45,165 bases of DNA from Ectocarpus siliculosus (taxonomy: Eukaryota > Sar > Phaeophyceae > Ectocarpales > Ectocarpaceae). The translations under genes were made by a program, and so were the position numbers. How positions within the stretch are numbered: the stretch's first letter is position 1; each line of letters begins with the position of its first letter. The stretch covers positions 5,690,877 through 5,736,041 of the forward strand of contig FN649727.1 of assembly GCA_000310025.1 (NCBI GenBank). The letters run 5' to 3'. The notes under the pieces were generated by a model that was not told the origin of the DNA, did no database searches, and worked only from the letters and a program-made list of their open reading frames with translations. This document shows, in pieces, positions 33,621 through 45,165 of this stretch.

Positions 33621-36550
33621 TTGGTGTGTCTCCCGGCGGCAGTGGGTTTGCCGGGTTTGACGAAATGCGCCCCACTTCAATGCTGGTCCTCTAGACTGTA
33701 GACCATCTACTGTGTACCGCGCTGACGTCTACCACTATCACACCCCGATGGAGCGAAACGTGTACGTGTTGTGGACAGTGGCATGCCCTTGGCAGTGGCA
33801 TGCGGTGTGGTCATGGCCCTAAAACGTATAACGGACGTATCTTGTGACTGCGCGCTGTTGGCATAATCTATGTCCAGCAGTAAAGATTCAATATCTTGCG
33901 CACAATTTCATTCGCTCCAAACCTACATATGCAGGGCAACTGTTGTCCGATCCAGCTCAGAGTACTGTGTGTCTGCGTGGAAGATACATACACATCATCT
34001 GCGTGTGCAATATAGCTGCGTGTGCAATATAGCCGGCAGCATTGTATCGCTCAGCCCATAGTCTATGTAGCCAACCAGGTGCTCAGTACACGGAGTACCA
34101 CGCCACAAGATATAATCAAAGTGCCAACGGAACGGCCCTGGAGCCAGGTGCCGGTGCATGTATGATGTGTGTACCGTAGGTTGCATAAGATATCACACCC
34201 CAGGCCCGATTTTTCAAGAAAGCTCGATTACTTGGCAGGAAAAGCAGTGACGGTGCCAAAATGGCGGCGTTGGAACCTTCTCGTCGAGAGCTTTCCGACA
34301 ACCGACAACCGACAACGCATCCTTTGATTTCTTCGTTGTGGAGTGTACTTGTATGAAGTTTTGGAAAATCGTTCAAGGGGGTGTGGTATCTTATGTCATG
34401 TGTCCATTTCCACCGCACTTTTGCCAACGAGTTTTTACTGTACTGCTCTTCTCTAGCGCGACCTTCAACCATGTTGGCCACCCGTCACACAACAGCAGTA
34501 ATTGTGTGCGCGCTCTGTGAGCGTGTCACCTTTTCGCGCTGGTTGGGTTGCTGTGGAAGTTGGCTTCCCAAAATGTGCGATGTCAAAAAAAGTAAGTCCC
34601 AAACAAAAGTTTAGAGCAAGCCCTTTTCTTTCCACAAACCCAATTAATTAATTCGAAGAAGTTTGTTTTCACATGTTCTTCGAAATTCGAAAGTGTACAT
34701 GTTTTGGCAGGGTGTTTCCTCGGGTGTTTCTGGTCGTTGTCCCCCACTCGTATACCGGGTGTTTGGATCTTTCTCTGCGTTGACTCGCGAAATTTTCGAA
34801 CGTTTTTTTGGGCGAAACGTGCTTTATTTGGTGGTTCTCCATATTACGTAGTAGGCGTCTGGCAGCGTGTCGACGTTGAGAGGCAAAGGGGTGCTTCCCC
34901 CCTTTGATACTTGCTGCGTTTGGCGGTCACGGGAAATATACTGAATACTTTCGGCACGGGAAAATATACTGAGCACTTTCTACGCTGGTTTTGACTTCCT
35001 GGCAAACCATTGGATCACACCGGACCGTCCACTGCGTACATGTAAATGAAAAAGTAAGTGTTCACTTTGTGCGAACCTGATGCATTTTCGTTTTATTGTG
35101 GAGCGATACCATTGTGACAAAGAACGGTGATATTCCTCTTTCTTCCGTCTAAAAGGACGGATACTTTTTTGTTTGGGAATCGAGTCCTCTTTACGTTCTC
35201 CACCCCACAGAATTTACCCTCTCAACTGGAATGGAAACCATTTGGGGCCAGCCCAGTGATTTCAATAGAGGTGGTACAATTACCCTTTAGGATCGAGTCC
35301 GAGAGGTGCTGTCAGGATTGATACGCTGTGTCCTCCTGGGAAAATGTCCAAGTCAGGAGAAAAAGTCACAATCGGAGTATCGAACCATTGTCCTTCAACA
35401 CTATGCATATACATTATGTGAAGGTGTACCAATTTTGGTGAAAGTCAAGACGGGTAGGTTGGAAACCGGTTCCTCCCTGACATTGTACAGAGCGACCACC
35501 GACTCCCCAACAGCGTAGTACACGGGGAAAGTTGGGACGAAAAGGAAGACACCCCAAGTCGACGAAATGATTTAACATTGGTCAAACACAAGAACACGGT
35601 AGTGGGCACGTCATTGTGGACGCAAGACCCGCCCAAATTGTGTTGGGCTAGTTACAAGCTCTCCAAGCGTATCACCGCAACAACAGTCGCCACTCAAAGC
35701 ACGGGTTTGTTCTTGCCCTTTGAAATTATGTGTCGGTTGAAAACCTCCCAATGACGCTCGCGCTTCACACGCCACTCACTGTTTTCCTGTTCTAGTTTCG
35801 ATAGTAATGTAGTCCAAAGGAAACCTATGTGTCTGTGTTCATGCTTCCCGCGCTCTTTGTCCGTCCTACCTGATGTAAACCCCTGGGCATGTATTGGCTA
35901 CTACTGTTGTGTTTCTAATACTGCTGTCGTGTTTTCTACGGTTGATGGGGTATTCCCAGTAGTCGTTCAACCTCGATGTTCTGGTGTTGAAAATATATGG
36001 TTCTGGTGTTGAAAAGAGAAGCCCACACATTGTGATGCTGTGACCACACACGAGTCTTAGGCATCGGGAAATTTTGGCAACAAGAAAAACACCGGTCACA
36101 ACAACCTTTAGAAACAATCTTTGTTGCTGACTTTTGCCTGGGAAAACTATTTGACACCCATGTTTGTCCCCGAGCAGCGGTCGACCTATCTACCCAAAAG
36201 GTCGCCCGAAAAATGCACGAAGGCAATTCTTCTTTGTGCCAATACAGTATGTATCATGTCACCACAGGAAGACAACCCTTTCACCCATAGCCCCAACTTT
36301 CTGGTGTTCGCGAGCTCACAGTAAACTCAACACGTCTCTGTCCTACCGAAAATATATAAGCCGCTCCCCCCGTAGGAGGTGCCGTACCACCGTGCTATCC
36401 CACGTAACGTAATGGAGAAAGCGCACACGCATCCCTACCACGCCGACTAAAAAACGTCGAAACGCAACTATATGCTGGGTGTGGTGGTGTTCTTCACGTA
36501 GCTTGAACTACACCCTTTCACTGGTCAAACGTCTCTGCCGAAGCAAACAC
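33621..36550. other. Gene-poor region
   Basis: I find no exon chain here. Visible structure is a diverged dispersed repeat near 34208-34440, short imperfect tandem copies of a CACGGGAAATATACTGA motif at about 34929-34980, and AT-richer sequence from 34.6 to 36.4 kb. Short frames show no domain. Confidence 0.45.
34208..34440 (+). repeat. Diverged dispersed repeat, copy 1
   Basis: This segment matches 43659-43862 in the same orientation over several blocks, among them GATTTTTCAA..AGCTCGATT, GGCGTTGGAACC and TCGTCGAGAGCTTTCCGA, and a later TCTTATGTCA. It is a pair of diverged copies of an unnamed repeat about 200 bp long. I see no coding capacity or terminal repeats. Confidence 0.6.
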
Positions 36551-38983
36551 CTCCTTCGACTTCAGACACGTGGTGTCCACAACGTCAAGGCAGGAGCGCA
36601 GGCACTGGTTGAAAATGGTTGGCTTGGGGAACTGGTTTCGATAGCTCGCGCAGTGGAAGTCGCACCGCTCCGTCGATTCTCTGACGCAATCGCGGTGGCG
36701 ACCTGAGCCGCGAGTCGTGAGAGAAGGAAAACATTACTGTTTTGTGCTGTAATACATGTAATCTGCCGACGAGAGGCGTCTGTGCTAAAATGTGATTCTG
36801 ATTCAGAGCTGAATAACCCCTTTCTTTGGCTAAATAACTCCTTATTTGAATGAGTTCTGCAGAGTTCAGTTGGGCCCATCACTCAATGGTTTCTTTACAA
36901 GTAAATATCGACAATGAACCCCTGTGTGGCGGCGCGACCCACCTCCAACACATGCCGTATCCCATGCCGTTGTGACTCCCGCCCGGCAACCAGCCAAACA
37001 CGATCGATGGGCGAGGGGTCTGCGATGTTTGTTGACAATGTGGTCGGAAGATGCATTCACCAAGGCGTGAGCGATCGTTCCTCGTGTGCAACAGTAACGG
37101 TGAACGCAACTCGTGAATATTTCTTGCTGGCCCCCATTCGCTCCGGTGTCTCTCAAGAACCTACATATCAGGAAGCATGGAGAAAAGTGCCAATGCCCCC
37201 CATATACGTACGCCTAAGCTTGAATCGTCTACTTGGTCATCTCATACTACTGAGTGAGGCGTTTTCCTGTCGATAAGTTGCTGTATGTCGCCAAATCTGA
37301 GCGGTTTCATGTGTCTTCTTTCGCAGCCGAAAGCGTTTGACTACTACTTGCCCTCTAGTGACCGTTGATAAGACGAAATACACCGAAAGTGAAGTCTTTC
37401 AGTACTTGACCGACGGGTGAGGAACACGTCAAATTTGAAGTTTCTATTTTTACTTATTTTTGAGGCGCCGCGATGCTGCCCACGGAGAATGACATCTAGA
37501 CCGAAATCCTACACAGCAATGAGTGGTTCCCGGTTTGCAACCAAAGCATCATAGTGTAACGCGGCTCGAAGAAGTGCTTGGGAGCATCAATATTGTACCA
37601 GAGACACTGCATTTACCTTGGTGCTGTGGTACGAGCTTTCGCGCACACCTTTGCACACGTTTTGCTCTCCAGCTCATGTTTTTTCCCGCTTCCGACGCAC
37701 GCCAGTGTCTTAAGCCGCAAGCCGTTCGTATTCCCACTATCATCGGCTGGCGCCGCTTCTTCTAAAGAACTTGTTATCAACTCCCCGGTACGATCTAGAG
37801 AACTTGTTGCCCCCTCCTCCCTGGTACGATATGGCAGTCGACAAAAGATGCAGCATCAAGCAGGTTTAGGACACGATCTGCAAGTTTCTTGTGTTGATAC
37901 GCGAGCAACAGCAGTCGATTGTAACGTTGTAACCAGGACAATTGAGATTCACGAGTCGTTACCTTACTAGTCTAGTTCCTTAGTTTAACGTATTTCGTGT
38001 TAACCTGTTCCTGAACAATCGAAGTCTGACCCCACACCGCCCTCGAGAAACAAATACTGTTGTTGGTCGGCCTCAAGAACCCTCGTATTTGTATGGCTAA
38101 AAGGCTTCAAAGCATGATCGACCCGACCCCTTTGAGTCCCGTTTAGGTGGGAGGTTCTATGCCTATGCCTGGAAGTTCTAATAAGCCGCTATCATCCCAA
38201 GGTGGACGACCAAGACGAGCCGGCAATTTGACAACAAGTAAGTATCGTTCGGCCAATCCCTGCAGCTGTGTCACTAGCATCGTACGACGCCAATATCCAC
38301 TGCTGTGTAGTAGTAGGCGAATGCTCAGCCAAACATGAGAGGGAAATCGTTATGATGCGCGCATGTAGAACAACTATTTTTTTTCATGCGCTTTGGTAGG
38401 GATTGATGTGATATCATGTACTGCAGTTGGCGAATGCAGTCATTCCTCGTTGTGGGTGTCTCAGCAGTACAATGCGGAGACCTACAAGTACAGCATACCG
38501 GGCATCATACCGTAGTCCTTGGGAACGAACGTAACTTGTTGTGTACCCAGTGGACTGGACCGGATGACATTTCACTCATTGCTCCACATGTAGTTCAACC
38601 ATGCTACATAGTCTACAGCATCAACAGGCCTAGACTATATTGCATAGGTGTCACTTCTAACCCTGATGTGCCCAGCATGTGCCGTACTGACCGACGCATG
38701 CATCTATCTGTGCACAAGACGACAACACTCACTCCACGACCGGCTCTGTTCTTCGCCCTCTCAGTCCAGCCGCCAGCAGCAACAGGCTCACCACCACAAC
38801 AACAGCTGTCAGCCCCACGGCCTTTCTCTGCCTAGATCGCGTGTTGTGTCGACATTTTTCCCAGTATTGATCAGACTCGGACTTCCAGAACGATGTTCTT
38901 CGTGCGCCGTGCTGATGCCGTCCGTACTTTGGCGCTGGTTCTGCCGAAGGACTGATGACCGGCAGCCTCTGTCTTGGCGGCAT
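36551..38983 (-). CDS. Fragmentary evidence for a membrane-anchored Cys-rich protein gene
   Basis: Three exon-like minus-strand pieces stand out. From an ATG at 38983, a frame of about 82 codons ends in a strong donor (GA|GTGAGTG near 38738) and contains a basic stretch followed by the helix AVGLTAVVVVVSLLLLAAG, like a type II signal anchor. Near 37760-37610 a frame with TCAKVCAKA ends in CCAAG|GTAAAT. At 36702-36551, after a good acceptor (CGGCTCAG), comes CDFHCASYRNQFPKP and CLRSCLDVVDTTC, with twin C-x3-C motifs, ending at GAG|GTGTTT. The phases of these three pieces do not join directly, so exons are missing or they are unrelated. I give this as a lead, not a gene model. Confidence 0.25.
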
Positions 38984-39009
38984 ACTCGAACGCCAAAAAG
39001 GGTGTTTAG

Positions 39010-40210
39010 ATGAAGAAGACACAGCGTGTCATTGAAGTCGCCAAAATGTTCGGACGGCGGGACAAACGCCTATCCCCGATCAGATTGCGCGCGGCAGAAC
39101 GACGAGTAAAGATCTGCGATCTGCGACTGCGACGGTTTCACATTTGCGATAGTTTGGTTCAGTTTTTGCGGGGGGGCACCCAATTCACGGAGCCCCTTGT
39201 GCGGCGGGTTTGGGTCAGCGAGTCGCTGTACAGAGAGGCCACGCACGCTGCTGCTGCTGTTCTCTCTGGTGTAGCTATGGTACACAGCAGTGGACCGCCC
39301 TCTGGTATGGCTAGCTACCGCACCGACCTTGGCTCTTTATTCCCTGTGGTAGGTTCGAAGCAGCATGCGTTCATTGTGCCTGCCTCTGCGATTTCCAGCA
39401 AGCGACGGAGGGTGCGGCAGCGAACGCCTTCATGTCCAGTTCAACAACAACCGCCTGTGGCTGCCGGCCGCATGCTGTCCAGAGATGGAGATCGGCACCA
39501 ACAACGTCTGAGCACCACCACCAACTACGACAACGGCGCTACTGAAGCGAAACGACGGGTCAATGGCAGGCTCGTGGTTGCGTCCCGAGGTGGGAGTGGG
39601 AGAAGCAGCAGCAACAACGGCGGTGGTGGCCGTAGCGGAGACACTGCTGCCGACATCTTTACATCTCGCAACCGGATGATGGCCGCAGCAAGACGACGGA
39701 GATGGACAGAGGTGTGTTGTGCGATCAGGGTGTTACACCGACCGTTTGTGCGTAGGGTCCAGGCATAGGTTCTATTTACAACAGGTGGCAGACGCTGGCG
39801 CGGCGGAGCGGGCGTACAGCAATGTCTCAGTCCAGCAAAAATGTTGCCGTAATAGCCGTCGCCGCTCTTCGCGGTTGCTCGCATCCCTGACATCCTAACC
39901 CTCGATCAAACGATACTGTCGACCATGGGTGGCCACACCACATCAAACACAGGTTTTGGAGATCCTGGGCCATTGGGAGGAGAACGCGGGGAGGCTAGAT
40001 GCGAAGACGTATAACGTCGCCTTGTCTGCGCTCGGCAAATGCGGGAGGTGCAGTCACAGCCATCAGCTCGGCATTTTTCCACTGCTGTAACCTTGTCCAC
40101 GTTGTATCGTGAGTGACTGTTAAAAGTATAGCGGGCCTTTTTGCGCAAAAGCTGACGCCCGCGGCGTCTGCCTGTGCAACCCCTCTCTTGGGTGTATTTC
40201 ACATGCGTAC

Positions 40211-40307
<97 letters not shown>

Positions 40308-43300
40308 GGCGAGAGGAGACAGCGAGCAAACGAGCGACCCGCTTGTCTGTCGGTGCGACCTCGTGCGCCACGACCACAGAAGCTTGGGCTGCCTGCGGGC
40401 GGAGGGACGAACGCTGTTTTCGTGTGGCCTGCGCTGTGCTCAGGACGTGCGGGTAGTCGAGAGGGAGGTCGGCAGACTAAAAGACAAAGATATTGCAAAA
40501 ACAATGTTTCGATCGGTGGTTCGTTTTGCCGCAGGTGATAGTCTTGCAGTAAGCCAGCATCAGTCGGTCTTGTGACCCTCAAAACTCGATGATCGTGCAC
40601 ATATTCCCGCATGCGGCCATGCAGGTGGAAAGAGGCGCTTGCGACTCTCGATCGCATGCGATCGAAGGGTGTCCCACCGGACGTCTACTCCTTCAACAGC
40701 GCCATCTCGGCCTGTGGGCGAGCGGCCAAGTGGAAGCAAGCATTGGCTCTCCTTTCAGAGATGGAGAGGGAAGGCTCGGACGTACCGCCGGACTTGTTCA
40801 GCTACAACGGCGCCATCAATGCCGTGGCAAAGGATGGCCGGTGAGCGGAGCGAACAAGGGGGCGGGGGGGGGCGTACTCTTATCTCATGTTTTGCATGCC
40901 TGAGCGGTTAGACCATTGACCACGCGTCCTCGAGAGGACGGAGCATTGTTCCCGAAGGACCGATCACCGATGGCCAATCGTTCCTTCCTACTTTGCCAAA
41001 GGTGGCTCAATTTTTTTGCCCTAGTCTATCTATCCTATCAATATCACTTGCCGCCTTTTCAACCCACCTGCTATGCCCCAGTACAGCCACCGTCTTCTCC
41101 TGACTATTCCATGCCTCAGACATCTCCCTATATCTTCCTTCTACCTTTCCCAGCTCAGTCATGTACACTTCCCTCGCCTTCTTGTACAACGGATATTCCC
41201 CAACTACATGATCACCGATGGGCAATCGTTTCTTCCTTCGTTTTGCCAAAGGTGACCCAATAATGTTTTCCCTAGCCTAGGGGGGGTACTTCATGTGTGG
41301 AGCACGATACCACATCCTTGCTTGATATCCATGGCAGGCGTGTCGTATCGACATGCAAGTGGTCGGGATGTGGCTTTTCTTTGGAGACGCTCCTCCTTGT
41401 TTAGACCGTGCCACACCTAACGACAAACGCAGAGACAGACTGCTGTGTCTGGCACACACATTCTTGACGCACAGGCCGTCGCCGTCTTTTTCCCGTGATG
41501 ACTAAGGCCCGACTCCACACAGATTCGTTTTTTGCCGCCGGGTGCCGTTCGTAGTCCAAGTACGCTTATTGTTCGGACGAACTACATCGTCTTCGGTGCA
41601 TGCCTCACCATATCATGCTCTTGGGGTCCCGCTGGTGTTCTGTTTTCGCTAATTGTTCCCGTAGTTGTTGACGGCCGGTTTTCTTGTTGTTTCACCGGAC
41701 TCCCTCTTGCAGATGGGAGCAGGCGCTGAGCCTCTTGATGGGCATCAAGACTCGAGGCCTTTCGCCGGACGTCTTCAGTTTCTCGAGTGCGATGTCCGCT
41801 TGCGATCGGGCCGGCGAGTGGCAGGTGAATCACACTACATTGTGCGCGATGTCTCAAGACCGGACTGGCAAAGCAATGCATCACAGCTCTCTTGATCTTG
41901 TTGCCCTTCGTATGTCATGTTTTGCTCGGGAGTCGGCGGGTTGTTTCCGGCGACTTCTTTGCGAACATTTTCTCAGCTGGGGTTCCCCTTCGACGCGGGA
42001 GATCTTTAGACGTAAACCCGATATCTAACGACACGGCAGGGTTTGTTCTCAAGTGTTGGCGGAGCACTGTCTGTGCTGGGTTGGATGACCATTTTCGCTT
42101 CTGCTGAGTTACTATTTGGTACATCTGCCATGCTATTCTCCAGCGCTGTCGAAAAGTCGGGAGTTTTTACTTTGTGGACCACCGTATCTACTGGTGCTGG
42201 TGCTGGCGTCTTCCTGCGGCATCTCATTTTCAGCCAGTCGAGGTTATGTTTTACGCGGTTGACGACTCGCGGAAGTGCCTACATTCCCTGCCCAAAACAA
42301 GGACCAAACCTTGCAGACGTTAAGTTAAACCCACTCATATGTATCATTCAAATCGCCAACCTCCCATGGGCAACTTTGTGTGCGCTTTTGCGGGTGTGGA
42401 TGGTTCCTTCTGGGCGAACTACCAGCGCGCGTTGGAGGTAATGGACCTGATGCTCCATCACGAGGTGGAGCCCAGCATCGTCAGCTACGGAACGGCCATC
42501 AGTGCTTGCGCTAGAGGAGGTGGGTATTGTACGCAATTCGTTTTTGGGGGCTTTTTGTTGTACATTGAAAACACGCCACCGCCATATTTTCAACGACGTA
42601 GCTTGCACAGTCAGCATTCGACCTATTTATTAGCGATATTCTTTCCTCCCCTGACTCCTCCTCCTTCGCCTGCGGCCGGGATACCCACCAATCCCTCCCT
42701 GCCCCCCCCCCCTGCCCGTCCCTCCCTCCACGCGCACACTGCTGCACCTCTCCATACAACCAAACCGAGAGAAGGGCGTTGGCAGCAAGCGCTGTCTCTT
42801 TTGGCCGACATACCGTCCAGGGGTCTCGAGGCGAATGCCCACGCGTACGGCTCGGCGATTCACGCCTGCGTCGTCGGGGGCCAGCACCGGCGGGCTCTGG
42901 AGCTGCTTGAGGAGATGCTGGAGCGCCGCGTCGTCCCGGACGCGGCCGTGTTTACGGCGGCGATGACGGCGGTGGACGGGTGGGGTGCGACGTTGCGGCT
43001 GCTGGAGGTTATGAAGCGAGAGGTGGGGCTTTGGCTACTGTTGATGTACGGCAGTTGGGCGTGGGGGGGGGGCGGGGTAGGTGAGCCAGCACTTTGGGTA
43101 GGCGCTCCAAGATGTCGCATCCGTGCTGGTGTCGCCCGATTGTTTCCGGTTTCCTTTTCAGTGAATTTTTTTTTACTGTGGGTGCTGTTGTGGACCCCAA
43201 TCGCCCTAAGATGTGCTAGGTTCATTTACACAATACTAGTAAGCTGTTGAACCCCGACTGCCGACTGCTCATTGCCCCCTGGAACTTTGCATGTGCTTCG

Positions 43301-43421
43301 CCGCTGGTGTTCCAGGGTGTGCTCCCGGATGTCAATACGTACAACGCGGCCCTCAGCGTTGTCGCCCGCAGCGGCCGAGAGGATGTGGCTCTGGCGCTGC
43401 TTAACCGAATGAGGATCGATG
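39010..43421 (+). CDS. Pentatricopeptide repeat (PPR) protein, 3' end not found
   Basis: Seven exons in phase: 39010-39711, 39953-40047, 40625-40840, 41713-41824, 42426-42519, 42775-43022, 43316-43421. The last ends in a good donor (GATG|GTGAGG) with phase 1, and no next exon is visible before the window ends. Eight to nine PPR units follow one another, for example WKEALATLDRMRSKGVPPD with VYSFNSAISACG, WEQALSLLMGIKTRGLSPD and WQRALEVMDLMLHHEVEPS, each about 35 residues. PPR proteins bind organelle RNA by one base per repeat and act in plastid or mitochondrial RNA processing. The start is uncertain: the ATG at 39010 gives a basic leader, but ATGs at 39046 and 39277 are in the same frame. The region before the repeats is Arg/Ser/Gly-rich and may carry the targeting signal. 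Confidence 0.78.
40215..40306. repeat. (GA)46 microsatellite
   Basis: A perfect run of 46 GA dinucleotides lies in the second intron of the PPR gene. Its purity suggests high mutability. Read-through of the run makes spurious Arg-Glu or Leu-Ser frames on the two strands. Confidence 0.97.
40961..41275 (+). repeat. Imperfect direct repeat in a PPR-gene intron
   Basis: About 64 bp at 40961-41024 and at 41211-41275 match with scattered changes (ATCACCGATGG.CAATCG, CTTCCT, TTTGCCAAAGGTG, CCCTAG). The copies are 250 bp apart in the intron between exons ending at 40840 and starting at 41713. They could be the flanks of an insertion or a small duplication. Confidence 0.6.
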
Positions 43422-43658
43422 GTGAGGCTTGGACCCAAGTTCAGTGCTGGCGAATAAAGGAAATTCGTGAGAGTAGATCGCCGTTTTCCCTGACGTAATA
43501 GGTGAGAGTTAAAGGCAACCCGATTTTTGCTCTCCGAGAAGGGTAGAACGGTACGTGGGAACAATGCGCCACCGTTTTCGTGCCTGTCCCCTCACCACGC
43601 ACAAACGCCGCCCAAGTCCTACCGTAGGTGGCCGCTTCAATAACGCATCTCCTGGGTT

Positions 43659-43862
43659 GATTTTTCAAAGCTCGATTCCTCCACTGGAGAAAGAGTGGCG
43701 TTGCTGGAAATGGTGGCGTTGGAACCGTTTCGTCGAGAGCTTTCCGAAAACTTATCGTTTTGCTCAACATCCTCTTGGTCGTGGAGTAATCGAGCTATGA
43801 CAGTCGGGTCCATGGGGTATATAATCTTATGTCACCTGCGGCGTCCACGTTTTGCCGTTGGC
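43659..43862 (+). repeat. Diverged dispersed repeat, copy 2
   Basis: This is the same-orientation counterpart of 34208-34440, sharing GATTTTTCAA.AGCTCGATT, GGCGTTGGAACC and TCGTCGAGAGCTTTCCGA blocks. The differences are many, so the copies are old. Confidence 0.6.
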
Positions 43863-44138
43863 CCTACCTGGGAGTGGAATTCGGGCGTCATGTGGCCATA
43901 GCAGCACATCGCCGTTGCCTCCCCGCACCAAAAACGAAGGGGATTTAAGATTGCGATCAAAGTGCGCGTGTAGGGAATCCAGGGACGGGACCAGGCCGAG
44001 TTCCGCTTATCGCATGCCCCCCGAGCAACAGGTCATGCCGGTCCCGACAATTTTGTCACGCCCCCCCCCCCCTGTTCGCAAAATTTGAATAGGTTGGCGT
44101 CGAGTGGCACCGACGCTGTAAAACAAGCCACCAGCCCC

Positions 44139-44550
44139 TAGACATGAAATAATTGCACTAACCAAATTTTTATTTTCCCATACCGTAACACAAACCCGCC
44201 AAGCCAGACATGAAAGAGCTGAACTAACCGATCTTTTATTTTCCCATACTGTAACACAAACCTGACAAGCCAGACATGGAAAAACTGAACTAACCGACTT
44301 TTTATTTCCCATACTGTAACACAAACCTGAAAAGCCAGACATGGAAAAACTGAACTAACAGACTTTTTATTTCCCATACTGTAACACAAACCTGGCAAGC
44401 CAGACATGGAAAAACTGAACTAACCGACTTTTTATTTTCCATTCTGTAACACAAACCTGACAAGCCAGATATGAAATAATTGACCTAACCGACTTTTTAT
44501 TTCTCATAACGTAACACAAACATGACAAGCCAGATATGAAATAATTGAAT
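44139..44550. repeat. 65-66 bp minisatellite, six full copies plus a partial one
   Basis: The unit starts near GACATG (44141, 44207, 44273, 44338, 44403) and GATATG (44468, 44533), so spacing is 66, 66, 65, 65, 65, 65. Each unit holds ACTAACCGACTTTTTATTT, then a CCATACTGTAACACAAACC block and CAAGCCAGA. Inner copies are most alike and the outer ones more diverged, as expected of unequal exchange. On the minus strand the array is open over several units, but this follows from the near multiple-of-three unit, not from a gene. Confidence 0.95.
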
Positions 44551-45165
44551 CCAACGAAATACATTTCCAGACGCTTGACCATTTTTGTTTTTATTATTAT
44601 TTTTTTTATTATTTTTTTTCTTCCACAGTTGAAAACGCAAAAGTAAGCAAGAGTAGAAGGTTATTGGCCACCTTACATACATACCAACACGAAAACGGAA
44701 ACGAAGCATAAATATAGACACAGCAATCCTTTTGGTCAAATGTGCGATGCACATGAAGGTTGGGGACTCGTGGTGAGATAACCGTAAAACAATACCGGTT
44801 CCCATTGGGCGGTGGGAATCTGGTCAGGCACTATCCTAAATTCTCCGCAAGGAGAGGGGTGGATAATGCAAGACAAAATGTCAGACCTAACATACTCAAG
44901 AACCTTGTTTTCAATTGACCGACCAAATGACCCAAAAGAGAAGGAGCACCAAGCGGTACGTAGATATCTTGAAGCTTGAAGGATAGACGCCGGTACAAAG
45001 TGTGGGGGGATTGTTGGTCAAGCTTTCGGCAGCGAAGGTCTACTCGGGAGCGTTAGTGGGGTAGCTACCCATGGTGTACCGTACAAACGTTGATGACCGT
45101 AACTCATTTATCAACCCTGGGTCGACTTAGACCGCCATCAGGGAAGATAGTGCTCTCTGGCGTCT

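Larger units (their letters stand above)
43422..45165. other. Right end: repeats and no visible exon
   Basis: This stretch is either a long last-seen intron of the PPR gene or its 3' flank. It holds the second copy of a dispersed repeat (43659-43862) and a minisatellite. I searched both strands by eye for another PPR unit and found none. Confidence 0.45.

Noticed and set aside
38416-38835. A 139-codon plus-strand frame
   Set aside because: No domain or splice support, and it overlaps the more protein-like minus-strand anchor frame.
40120-40657. Long Arg-Glu or Leu-Ser frames on both strands
   Set aside because: They are translations of the GA microsatellite within an intron.
40898-40920. 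GCCTGAGCGGTTAGACC resembling a tRNA D-arm, possibly a SINE
   Set aside because: No B box or tRNA fold follows within the next 100 bases.

Overview
The window looks like nuclear DNA of a photosynthetic stramenopile, most probably a brown alga of the Ectocarpus type. Genes are intron-rich (3 to 10 coding exons, introns from about 200 bp to over 1.4 kb). CAG/CTG runs are frequent and several lie inside exons. One transporter starts with a signal peptide followed by an ASAFAP-like plastid-targeting motif, and there is a PPR protein. No prokaryotic operons, rRNA, convincing tRNA or CRISPR were seen. The organism call is inference from style, not from a database match.

Layout. 1-~520 is homopolymer-rich, probably low-quality sequence. 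902-9672 (-) is a multi-OB-fold gene whose motif order fits shieldin subunit 2 (SHLD2/FAM35A); I joined ten exons whose splice phases all agree, but its 5' end is unresolved. 11103-18431 (+) is a complete 9-exon gene for a glycerophosphocholine acyltransferase (GPC1/DUF2838, 540 aa), with a near-perfect 170-bp inverted repeat in its longest intron. 19628-24101 (-) is a 5-exon gene for an N-terminal RRM followed by a long disordered and coiled-coil tail (about 1002 aa). 24348-26995 (+) is a 3-exon EamA/DMT transporter (499 aa) with plastid-type targeting; it diverges from the RRM gene across 246 bp. 28479-33620 (-) is an 8-exon gene for a secreted-then-anchored single-pass membrane protein (791 aa) with FN3-like features and many N-glycosylation sequons. 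33.6-39.0 kb is mostly non-coding, with traces of a membrane or Cys-rich protein gene on the minus strand. 39010-43421 (+) is a PPR gene whose exons follow the repeats and whose 3' end is not found here. The right end holds a 65-bp minisatellite.

These are independent nuclear genes, not a pathway: DNA repair or ssDNA binding, phospholipid remodelling, RNA binding, plastid solute transport, cell-surface recognition and organelle RNA processing. Exon models rest on conserved-family reading, canonical splice sites and phase agreement; no alignment, transcript or database search was run.
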